Assembly: GCA_964473205.1 (NCBI GenBank)
Contig: CAYYOK010000006.1
Coordinates: forward strand, 1-64,000
Origin: CAYMRL01 sp964473205
GTDB lineage: Bacteria; Deinococcota; Deinococci; Deinococcales; Trueperaceae
Reading direction: 5' to 3'
DNA length: 64,000 nt
A program made the translations under genes and the position numbers. Within the stretch, counting starts at the first letter, position 1, and the number at the start of each line of letters is the position of its first letter. Shown here in pieces: positions 8,636-16,015 of this stretch. Under the pieces are notes generated by a model, which was not told the origin of the DNA, did not search any database, and saw only the letters and a program-made list of their open reading frames with translations.

Positions 8636-9711
8636 AGGTCTTGGTAACCGGAACCGATGGGTACCTGGGCGCGGTGCTCGCCCCGGAGCTCATGCGAGCT
8701 GGACACGACGTGCTCGGCGTGGACACGGGCTTCTACAAGGAAGGATGGCTGTTCCACGGCTACGACCGCGCGCCCGAGACGCTGGTCATGGACCTGCGCG
8801 ACCTGAGCGTCGAGCACCTGCGCGGCTTCGACGCGATCGTTCACATGGCCGAGCTCTCCAACGACCCCGCCGGGGAGCTCGCTCCGCACATCACCTACGA
8901 CATCAACCACAAGGGCTCGGTGCGGCTGGCCGAGGCGGCGCGCCGCGCCGGCGTGCAGCGCTTCGTCTACATGTCCTCCTGCAGCGTCTACGGCGTAGCC
9001 GAGCAGGACTTCGTCGACGAGACCTCGGCGGTCAACCCGCAGACCGCCTACGCGATCTGCAAGACGCTGGTCGAGCGCGACCTGAGGGGCATGGCCGGCG
9101 ACGACTTCTCGCCCACCTTCCTGCGCAACGCCACCGCCTACGGCGCCAGCCCTCGCATGCGCTTCGACATCGTGCTGAACAACCTCGCCGGCTACGCGTT
9201 CACGACCAAGGAGATCAAGATGCTCTCCGACGGCACGCCGTGGCGCCCGCTGGTGCACGCCCGCGACATCGCCAAGGCGATCATGTGCGCGCTCGAGGCG
9301 CCCCGCGAGGTGGTCCACGACCAGATCTTCAACGTCGGCGACACCCGCCACAACTACCAGGTGAGGCAGATCGCCGAGATCGTCGCCGAGACCTTCCCCG
9401 GCTGCCGCCTCAGCTTCGGCGACCAGGGCTCGGACAACCGCAGCTACCGCGTCGACTTCGCCAAGATCGCCTCGACGCTGCCCGGCTTCTCGTGTGATTG
9501 GGACGCCAGGCGCGGCGCTCAGGAGCTCCTCGGCGTGTTCGAACGCATCGCCCTCAGCTCCGAGAAGTTCATGTCGCGCGACTTCACACGCCTGAAGATG
9601 CTGCAGCACCTGCTGGCCACCGGGCAGATCGACCACGAGTTCCGCTGGCGCGCTCCCGCGCTGGACGCGGCAGAGTCGGCAGACGCGACCGAACCCGCGG
9701 TGCCGGCGTGA
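8632..9711 (+). CDS. NAD-dependent nucleotide-sugar epimerase/dehydratase (extended SDR)
   Basis: A 359-residue extended short-chain dehydrogenase. It shows the Rossmann motif TGTDGYLG at residues 6-13, SSCSVYG in the Ser region and the YAICK (YxxxK) catalytic pair. ATG 8632 overlaps the upstream stop by 4 nt and has GAGAGGTGG upstream. The exact sugar substrate cannot be read from sequence. It heads a four-gene, translationally coupled module with a 3,5-epimerase, a SAF-domain oxidoreductase and a CDP-glucose synthase, so it probably modifies a nucleotide hexose. It is not an obvious CDP-glucose 4,6-dehydratase (RfbG). Confidence 0.85.
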   Translation: MKVLVTGTDGYLGAVLAPELMRAGHDVLGVDTGFYKEGWLFHGYDRAPETLVMDLRDLSVEHLRGFDAIVHMAELSNDPAGELAPHITYDINHKGSVRLAEAARRAGVQRFVYMSSCSVYGVAEQDFVDETSAVNPQTAYAICKTLVERDLRGMAGDDFSPTFLRNATAYGASPRMRFDIVLNNLAGYAFTTKEIKMLSDGTPWRPLVHARDIAKAIMCALEAPREVVHDQIFNVGDTRHNYQVRQIAEIVAETFPGCRLSFGDQGSDNRSYRVDFAKIASTLPGFSCDWDARRGAQELLGVFERIALSSEKFMSRDFTRLKMLQHLLATGQIDHEFRWRAPALDAAESADATEPAVPA

Positions 9712-10259
9712 TCTTCCGCCCCACGCCGCTGGCCGGCGCCGTCGTCGTCGAGCTGGAGGAGCGCAGTGACGAGCGCGGCTTCTTCGCCCGCACCTACTGC
9801 GCCAACGAGTTCGCCGAGGCTGGGCTCAAGGCCGTGGTGGCGCAGGCGAACGTCTCGTTCAACCACAAGGCCGGCACGCTCAGGGGCATGCACTATCAGC
9901 TCCCACCTGCGGCCGAGACGAAGCTCGTGCGCTGCACGCGCGGCGCCATCTACGACTGCATCGTCGACCTGCGCCAGGGCTCTCCCACCTACCTGCAGAG
10001 CTTCGGCATCGAGCTGACCGAGCAGAACCGCTTGGCGCTCTACGTGCCCGAGATGTTCGCGCACGGCTATCTGACGCTTTCAGGCGGCGCCGAGGTCGTG
10101 TACCAGGTCGGCGAGTTCTACACGCCGGGCTTCGAGCGCGGGATCCGCTACGACGACCCGGCGCTCGGCATCGAATGGCCCAGGTCCATCGAGGTCATCT
10201 CGGAGAAGGACCTCGGCTGGTCGCCGTTCGCACCGCCCGAGACGCCGGTGAGCCGATGA
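9708..10259 (+). CDS. dTDP-4-dehydrorhamnose 3,5-epimerase family protein
   Basis: A 183-residue cupin of the RmlC family, which epimerises C3 and C5 of 4-keto-6-deoxy nucleotide sugars. Family features are RGMHYQ with the catalytic His, DLRQGSPTY, and FAHGYLTL near residues 115-125. The GTG at 9708 overlaps the previous stop (GTGA). A second RmlC homologue sits at 37815 in the rml operon, so this copy probably serves a different nucleotide sugar made by this module. Confidence 0.88.
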   Translation: MIFRPTPLAGAVVVELEERSDERGFFARTYCANEFAEAGLKAVVAQANVSFNHKAGTLRGMHYQLPPAAETKLVRCTRGAIYDCIVDLRQGSPTYLQSFGIELTEQNRLALYVPEMFAHGYLTLSGGAEVVYQVGEFYTPGFERGIRYDDPALGIEWPRSIEVISEKDLGWSPFAPPETPVSR

Positions 10260-11641
10260 TCATCGTCGACACCGCCCTCAGGGCGCGACAGGAGGGTGGC
10301 CGACCCGTGAGGGTCGCGATGGTCGGCGCCGGCTTCATGGCGAGGGGCGTGGCGAACCAGATCGTCAACTCGACCCCGGGCATCGAGCTGGTGGCGATAG
10401 CCAACCGCACGCCCGAGAACGCCGAGCGCGCCTACCGCGAGGCGGGCGTGGAGAGCTGGGCCAACGCGAGCAGCGCAGCCGAGGTGGCGGCCGCCCTGGA
10501 GCGCGGCACGTCCGTCGTCACCGACGACCCCCTGCTGCTGACGGCCGCCGACGGCATCGACGTGGTGCTCGAGGCGACGGGCGCCGTCGAGCACGGCGCC
10601 GTGGTGACACTGTCGGCCCTGCAGAACGGCAAGCACGTCGTGCTGCTCAACGCGGAGCTCGACGGCACGGTGGGGCCGATACTGAAGGCCTACGCCGACC
10701 GCGAAGGCGTCATCTACAGCGCCTGCGACGGCGATCAACCCGGCGTGCAGGCCAACCTGCTGCGCTTCGTTAAGGGCATCGGCCTCACGCCGCTGGTGGC
10801 GGGCAACATCAAGGGATTGCAGGACCCTTACCGGACCCCGACGACGCAGCAGGCCTTCGCCGAGAGGTGGGGCCAGCGCCCCAGCATGGTCACGAGCTTC
10901 GCCGACGGGACCAAGATCAGCTTCGAGCAGGCCATCGTCGCGAACGGCTTCGGCTTCACCATCGAGCGCCGCGGCATGATGGGCCGCGACCACTTCGAGC
11001 ACATCGACACCGGCGTCCGCTACTTCGACGTCGACGAGCTGCGCGAGCTCGGCGGCGTCGTCGACTACGTGGTCGGGGCGCAGCCGGGCCCGGGCGTCTA
11101 CGTCTACGCCACCCATGACGACCCGAAGCAGCGCCACTACCTCAACCTCTACAAGCTGGGCGAGGGCCCTCTGTACAGCTTCTACGTCCCCTACCATCTG
11201 TGCCACTTCGAGGTCCCGACCTCGTTGGCCCGCGCCGTTCTGCTGCGCGATGCGGTGATGGCGCCGGCCGGCGGCATCCGCGTCGAGGTGATCACGACCG
11301 CCAAGCGCGACCTGAAGGCAGGCGAGACCCTCGACGGCCTGGGCGAGTACATGACCTACGGACAGTGCGAGACCGCTGCCGTGACCGAGGCGGACGACCT
11401 GCTGCCGATCGGCGTAGCCGAGGGCGCGGTCCTCAAGCGCGACGTCGCCAAGGACGAGGTCTTGCGCTACGCCGACGTGGACCTGCCGCCCGGCCGCCTG
11501 ATCGACAGGCTGCGGCGCGAGCAGGCCGAGCGCTTCGGCTCGGCCGGATCCGCCGGCGGCGGGGCGGCCGCCAAGCCTGGCGCCGGCAGGGGCGCCGGCG
11601 CCGAAGCGCGCGTCGACGTCGACCTGGAGGTGAAAGCGTGA
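10256..11641 (+). CDS. NAD(P)-dependent oxidoreductase with SAF domain
   Basis: A 461-residue protein with an N-terminal Rossmann motif (VGAGFMARG, residues about 22-30) resembling homoserine-dehydrogenase-like and sugar dehydrogenases, and a C-terminal SAF-type region (KRDLKAGETL... TYGQCE). Relatives are common in O-antigen and polysaccharide clusters but their reaction is poorly defined. The C-terminus ends in a low-complexity Gly/Ala segment (about 435-455) that may be disordered. ATG 10256 overlaps the upstream stop (ATGA) and the gene overlaps rfbF downstream, giving tight translational coupling. Confidence 0.8.
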   Translation: MIIVDTALRARQEGGRPVRVAMVGAGFMARGVANQIVNSTPGIELVAIANRTPENAERAYREAGVESWANASSAAEVAAALERGTSVVTDDPLLLTAADGIDVVLEATGAVEHGAVVTLSALQNGKHVVLLNAELDGTVGPILKAYADREGVIYSACDGDQPGVQANLLRFVKGIGLTPLVAGNIKGLQDPYRTPTTQQAFAERWGQRPSMVTSFADGTKISFEQAIVANGFGFTIERRGMMGRDHFEHIDTGVRYFDVDELRELGGVVDYVVGAQPGPGVYVYATHDDPKQRHYLNLYKLGEGPLYSFYVPYHLCHFEVPTSLARAVLLRDAVMAPAGGIRVEVITTAKRDLKAGETLDGLGEYMTYGQCETAAVTEADDLLPIGVAEGAVLKRDVAKDEVLRYADVDLPPGRLIDRLRREQAERFGSAGSAGGGAAAKPGAGRGAGAEARVDVDLEVKA

Positions 11642-12438
11642 AGGCCGTGATACTAGCCGGCGGCTTCGGCACCCGGCTCTCCGAGGAGACGACGCTCAGG
11701 CCCAAGCCGATGGTCGAGATCGGCGGCAAGCCGATCCTCTGGCACATCATGAAGATCTTCGAGGCGGGCGGCGTCGACGAGTTCGTGATCGCGCTCGGCT
11801 ACAAGGGCGAGGTCATCAAGGAGTACTTCCTCAACTTCTACGCCATCCACAACGACATCACGGTCGACCTCGCCAGCGGCCGCACCACCATCCACGACGG
11901 CAACCAGCCCACCTGGAAGGTGCACCTCGTCGACACCGGCATGGCCAGCATGACCGGCGGCCGGCTGAGGCGCCTGAAGTCGTGGCTCAAGGACGACGAG
12001 GACTTCCTCTTCACCTACGGCGACGGCGTGGCCGACATCGACATCCGCAAGCTGGTGGCGTTCCACCGCGGCCACGGCCGCACCGCCACCGTCACGACGG
12101 TCAGGCCGCCCGCGCGCTTCGGCAACCTCTCGTTCGAAGGCAACCTGGTGACTAACTTCCACGAGAAGCCCGAGGAGGGCGAGGGCTGGATCAACGGCGG
12201 GTTCTTCGTGCTCAACGGCGCCGCCATCGACTACATCGACGGCGACGAGACGATCTGGGAGCGCGAGCCGATCGAGCGCCTCGCCAGCAGCGGCCAGTTG
12301 GCCGGCTACCAGCACTTCGGCTTCTGGTCGTGCATGGACACGCTCAAAGAGAAGCAGATGCTCGAGGAGCTGTGGGCCTCGGGCAAGGCGCCGTGGAAGA
12401 TCTGGCGCGACGTCGGTGCACCGGTGGCGGCCGACTGA
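11638..12438 (+). CDS. rfbF: Glucose-1-phosphate cytidylyltransferase
   Basis: A 266-residue nucleotidyltransferase that makes CDP-glucose from CTP and glucose-1-phosphate. The N-terminal signature LAGGFGTRLSEET, then RPKPMVEIGGKPI, and FTYGDGVADID are typical of RfbF. GTG 11638 follows GGAGGTGAAAGC and overlaps the upstream stop by 4 nt. The usual partner CDP-glucose 4,6-dehydratase (rfbG) is not next to it, so the fate of CDP-glucose is unclear from this window. Confidence 0.93.
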   Translation: MKAVILAGGFGTRLSEETTLRPKPMVEIGGKPILWHIMKIFEAGGVDEFVIALGYKGEVIKEYFLNFYAIHNDITVDLASGRTTIHDGNQPTWKVHLVDTGMASMTGGRLRRLKSWLKDDEDFLFTYGDGVADIDIRKLVAFHRGHGRTATVTTVRPPARFGNLSFEGNLVTNFHEKPEEGEGWINGGFFVLNGAAIDYIDGDETIWEREPIERLASSGQLAGYQHFGFWSCMDTLKEKQMLEELWASGKAPWKIWRDVGAPVAAD

Positions 12439-12502
12439 GAGATAGGCTGTCCGGCTGGCTCGCCGGCACGAGCTGGACGCGGCCGCCGGGCCGGCAGAGC
12501 GC

Positions 12503-13096
12503 CTAGCTCTCCGGTCTGGCGGTCGCCCTGGTGTGGAAGATGCCGCTCACCTCGCCGAGGTTGAGGAAGCTGTCGGCGATGTCGATCAGGGCCTGCGCCG
12601 CTGACTCGCGGAACGCCAGCACCTCGAAGCGCTTGCCGCGCTCCTGGGCCAGCTCGACGATCGGAGCGAAGTCCCCGTCACCGCTCGCCAGCGCCAGCGC
12701 GTCGCAGTGGTCGAAGGCGCGGACGATGTCGGCGGCGATGCCCATGTCCCAGTCGCCCTCCATCACCGCGCGACCGTCTTCGGACTGGCGGTGGACGCGC
12801 ACGGACCGCCGCCTGACGCGGTAGCCCAAGGTGCTCAGCTTGGCGAAGAAGCCGTGCGAGGTCGCGTCGCCGTCCCTCTCGACGACGTAGGCCGTCGCGC
12901 TGCCGAGTCGACGCCCGCGCACGGCGGCGCCCAGGAGGGTCTGGAAGTCGACGGCGCTCGAGTGGTAGTCGCGAGCGGCGTAGTAGAGGTTCTGGGTGTC
13001 GACGAACAGCGCCACGCGCTGCTCGTCCCACTCGCCGGGGACAGCGGTAGCCTCGCCCTTGGCGGGCCGGTGGGCTGACGGATCGCTAGCTGGCAT
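12503..13096 (-). CDS. NYN domain protein (DUF88/LabA-like putative RNase)
   Basis: A 197-residue protein of the NYN/PIN-like nuclease fold. Acidic residues expected at the metal site are visible in FVDTQN (about residue 32), EGDWDM and SGDGDF. NYN proteins are thought to cleave RNA; the target here is unknown. ATG 13096 is preceded by TAGACT at 13106-13111 with a 9-nt spacer and no Shine-Dalgarno, so it may be leaderless. That hexamer overlaps the 3' end of the upstream GNAT gene. Confidence 0.85.
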   Translation of the reverse strand: MPASDPSAHRPAKGEATAVPGEWDEQRVALFVDTQNLYYAARDYHSSAVDFQTLLGAAVRGRRLGSATAYVVERDGDATSHGFFAKLSTLGYRVRRRSVRVHRQSEDGRAVMEGDWDMGIAADIVRAFDHCDALALASGDGDFAPIVELAQERGKRFEVLAFRESAAQALIDIADSFLNLGEVSGIFHTRATARPES

Positions 13097-13103
13097 CTCG
13101 CAG

Positions 13104-13700
13104 TCAGTCTAGCGAAGGGTCGATGACGAACCTCGCCATCACGAGGTTGTCCTCGTAGCGCGCGGAGCTGCCTCCGCGGCCGGTGGGCCCTGCCAGCTCG
13201 CTCAGCGGCCCCAGCCGGACGGCGAGACGCTCGCGGCCCTCGACCTCGAAGCCCTCGGACAGGTAGAGGCCTAGCGCCGCCTCGTTGCTCGCCCTGACGT
13301 TGAGGCTGATCTTGATGACGCCCACCTCCGCGCACCAGGAGTAGGAGCGGCGCAGCAGCGCGCGACCGATCCCGCCGCGCCTGGCGGAGCGCTCGACAGC
13401 CAGCGTCAGGGTGGCGACGTGCTGCATGCGCACCGCCCCTTGCCGATGGAGCTCGAGCCAACCGACGACGTCGGCGCCGGATCGCTGGTGAGCGGTCGTG
13501 GCCACCAGGTAGAGAGACTCCTCGGCGCGGCCGTGCTCCAGCCTCGAGCGCAGCACGCTGGCGGGCGCGGCGGCGGCCCCGACGAAGAAGTGCTGCTCGC
13601 CGTAGATGCCCTGCAGCAGCGCCGTGACGCCGGCGGCGTCGGCGGGACGAGCCTCGCGCACCTCGAACGCAGGCACGGAAAGTGCGACCTCCCGTTGCAC
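13104..13700 (-). CDS. GNAT family N-acetyltransferase
   Basis: A 198-residue acetyltransferase-like protein. It has the acetyl-CoA motif RRGGIGRALLRR (about residues 114-125) followed by the beta5/alpha4 region with LNVRASNEAALGLYLSEGF, typical of GNAT enzymes. Substrate unknown. GTG 13700 lies 7 nt after TATACT (13708-13713, minus strand), so the transcript is probably leaderless. It is divergent from metK. Confidence 0.87.
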   Translation of the reverse strand: MQREVALSVPAFEVREARPADAAGVTALLQGIYGEQHFFVGAAAAPASVLRSRLEHGRAEESLYLVATTAHQRSGADVVGWLELHRQGAVRMQHVATLTLAVERSARRGGIGRALLRRSYSWCAEVGVIKISLNVRASNEAALGLYLSEGFEVEGRERLAVRLGPLSELAGPTGRGGSSARYEDNLVMARFVIDPSLD

Positions 13701-13707
13701 GTCTGCG

Positions 13708-13713
13708 AGTATA
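13708..13713 (-). promoter_or_regulatory. Leaderless -10 hexamer for GNAT gene
   Basis: TATACT on the minus strand, 7 nt before the GTG start, with no Shine-Dalgarno between. A plus-strand TATCAT at 13726-13731 could serve metK from the same intergenic region. Confidence 0.6.
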
Positions 13714-13771
13714 GGTGCAGGCGGCTATCATCTTGATGGCGCCGAGACCCTGACCCGAGGCAGCTACGACC

Positions 13772-14947
13772 ATGCGCAAGCTCATCTCCGCCGAATCCGT
13801 GACCGAGGGTCACCCCGACAAGCTCGCAGATCGCATCAGCGACAGCGTGCTGGACGCCATCTTGGAGCAGGACCCGAACGCTCGCGTCGCGGTCGAGACG
13901 CTGCTGACCAAGGGTCTCGCCCTGGTCGCGGGCGAGGTGACGACCAGCGCCGACGTCGACATCCAGGACAAGGTGCGCAGGGCCGCTCGCGAGGTCGGCT
14001 ACACCGACGCGGCCTACGGTTTCGACGCGGACCACAGCGCCGTGCTGATCGCGCTGAGCGAGCAGTCGCCGGACATCGCCATGGGCGTCGACCGCGCGCA
14101 GGAGGCGAGCAGCGGCTCCGCCTTCGACCAGATCGGCGCCGGCGACCAGGGGCTGATGTTCGGCTACGCCGTCGACGAGACCCCCGAGCTGATGCCGCTG
14201 CCGATCACCATCGCGCACCGCATGGCGCAGCGCCTGGCGCAGGTCAGGCACGACGGCACCGTGGCGTACCTGAGACCGGACGGCAAGGCGCAGGTGACGC
14301 TCGTCTACGAGGAGGGGCGCGCCGTCGCGCTGGAGACGATCGTTCTCTCCGCGCAGCACCATCCGGACGTCGATCTGGCGGCCATGCGCGAGGACCTGAG
14401 GCGCATCGTCGTCGATGCGGTGATACCGGAGGGTCTCGACACCTCACACGCCAGCTACCTGATGAACCCGACCGGCAGGTTCGTGGAGGGCGGCCCTTCG
14501 GCCGACGCCGGCCTCACCGGCCGCAAGATCATCGTCGACACCTACGGCGGCGCGGCCCCTCACGGCGGCGGAGCGTTCAGCGGCAAGGACCCGACCAAGG
14601 TCGACCGCTCGGCCTCCTACTTCGCCCGCTACATCGCCAAGAACGTGGTGGCGGCCGGCCTCGCGAGCCGCTGCCAGGTGCAGCTCGCCTACGCGATCGG
14701 GGTGGCGCAGCCCGTCGGCATGTACATCGACACCTTCGGGACCGGCGCGCTGCCCGACGAGCGCCTGGCCGACGCCGTGCGCGAGGTGTTCGACGCCCGC
14801 CCAGCCGCGATCATCGAGGCCCTCGATCTGCGCCGGCCCATCTACAGGGCCACCAGCGCCTACGGCCACTTCGGCCAGGCCGGCTTCCCCTGGGAGGAGA
14901 CGGACCGCGCGCAGGCGCTCGCCGCGGCCGCCCGGCGCCTGGCCTGA
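13772..14947 (+). CDS. metK: S-adenosylmethionine synthetase
   Basis: A 391-residue enzyme forming SAM from methionine and ATP. Signatures are VTEGHPDKLADRISD at residues 10-24, the ATP motif GAGDQGLMFGYA (about 120-131), and GGGAFSGKDPTKVDRSASY (about 265-283). Length is typical. ATG 13772 has GAGG about 12 nt upstream; TATCAT at 13726 may be its -10. Confidence 0.97.
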   Translation: MRKLISAESVTEGHPDKLADRISDSVLDAILEQDPNARVAVETLLTKGLALVAGEVTTSADVDIQDKVRRAAREVGYTDAAYGFDADHSAVLIALSEQSPDIAMGVDRAQEASSGSAFDQIGAGDQGLMFGYAVDETPELMPLPITIAHRMAQRLAQVRHDGTVAYLRPDGKAQVTLVYEEGRAVALETIVLSAQHHPDVDLAAMREDLRRIVVDAVIPEGLDTSHASYLMNPTGRFVEGGPSADAGLTGRKIIVDTYGGAAPHGGGAFSGKDPTKVDRSASYFARYIAKNVVAAGLASRCQVQLAYAIGVAQPVGMYIDTFGTGALPDERLADAVREVFDARPAAIIEALDLRRPIYRATSAYGHFGQAGFPWEETDRAQALAAAARRLA

Positions 14948-15049
14948 ACGCCGTCGGCGCCGCCTGACCGGCGCGGCGTCGGGATGAAGGCGCAGGCCAG
15001 GATGGCACGAGGAAAGAGGCACCTGACAGGCGTGGTATAAAGCAGCCTC
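14948..15049. other. Intergenic region before hemC-like gene
   Basis: It carries a GC-rich imperfect hairpin just after the metK stop (about 14949-14981) that may end transcription, and TATAAA at 15036-15041, 8 nt before the ATG at 15050, a likely leaderless -10 element. Confidence 0.4.
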
Positions 15050-15907
15050 ATGGCCCGGATAATCGTGGGCAACCGAGACGGCACCCTCGCCATCCGGAAG
15101 GGCCGGCTGGTGCTGGAGCGGCTCGCCGAGGAGTGGCCCGACCTCCACCTGACGCTGCGCACCGTGCCTTGCGGCGTCGGCACCGACGTGTCGCCGCTGT
15201 TGGCGGCAGTGGCCGCCGGCCAGGTAGGTGTGGCCGTGGTGCAGGCCGACCAGCTGCCGCTCGACCTGCCTGAAGGCCTGACACTCGCCGCGGTCCAACG
15301 GCGCGCCGACGCGCGCTCTGCGCTGGTGGCGCGCGGCGTCAAGGCGTTCTCGCAGCTGAGCCAGGGCGCCAAGGTGGGGGTCTTCACGGAGCGCGACGCG
15401 GCCTTCGTCAGGGCCGCCAACCCCTCCCTGACGACGCAGCTCTGCCAGGCGCAGCCGGAGGTCGAGATGGCCAACCTGGCGTCCGGCAGCTACCAGGCGC
15501 TGGTCCTCGCCGTCGCGACGCTCGCCGAGCTCGACCTGCGCGACCGCGCCGAGGTCCTGCTCGAGCCGGACGACTTCGCCCCCGCACCGGGCCAGGGCGC
15601 CGCCGCTCTCGTCGTCAGAGACGACGACAACCTCGCCTTCGAGAGCGTCTACCCGCTGCAGCACCGGCCGAGCTTCGACCGCCTGCGCGCCGAGCGCGCC
15701 TTCGCCCGAGCCCTGGCCGGAGCGCGGTCTCCGGTTCCCTGCGGGGCGTTGGCGCACGTCAGCGAGGAGGGCGAGCTGACGCTGTTCGGGACGGTGGTCA
15801 AGGGCGAGGCGGTGGTTCAGGCGAGCAGCTCCGGCGAGGCAAGAGAGGCCGAGGAGATCGGCCGCGAGCTCGCCCAAGACGTGCTCGAGCGCCTCGAACA
15901 GCTCTGA
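15050..15907 (+). CDS. Hydroxymethylbilane synthase-like protein lacking catalytic residues
   Basis: A 285-residue homologue of porphobilinogen deaminase (HemC) recognised by its overall order: N-terminal GNRDGTLAI, mid LASGSYQALVLAVATLAELDL, and PAPGQGAAAL followed by ERAFARALAG. Key residues look lost when aligned by eye with E. coli HemC: the dipyrromethane-attaching Cys of GGCQVPIG reads ARSPVPCG (a Ser at the Cys position, a Cys four residues on), the SSLRR pair reads FTERD, and HSMKDVP reads VVQADQLP. The Asp of that last motif and the first Arg are kept. It may be a pseudoenzyme with another role. It is shorter than typical HemC. Confidence 0.75.
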   Translation: MARIIVGNRDGTLAIRKGRLVLERLAEEWPDLHLTLRTVPCGVGTDVSPLLAAVAAGQVGVAVVQADQLPLDLPEGLTLAAVQRRADARSALVARGVKAFSQLSQGAKVGVFTERDAAFVRAANPSLTTQLCQAQPEVEMANLASGSYQALVLAVATLAELDLRDRAEVLLEPDDFAPAPGQGAAALVVRDDDNLAFESVYPLQHRPSFDRLRAERAFARALAGARSPVPCGALAHVSEEGELTLFGTVVKGEAVVQASSSGEAREAEEIGRELAQDVLERLEQL

Positions 15908-16015
15908 GACCTGGCGCGGACCGCCAGGCCCGGCGTTTCCCAACTGGCCTCCTCGGGCGTAACATGACCTCCTAAGCCTGCAACCCTAGTCGAGTCACGG
16001 AACTTGGAGGTACGC
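15908..16015. other. Leader region of subtilisin-like gene
   Basis: Contains a short GC-rich inverted repeat after the HemC-like stop (GGCGGACC-type context around 15914-15935) and the strong ribosome binding site GGAGG at 16006-16010, five bases before the ATG at 16016. No RNA gene seen. Confidence 0.4.
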
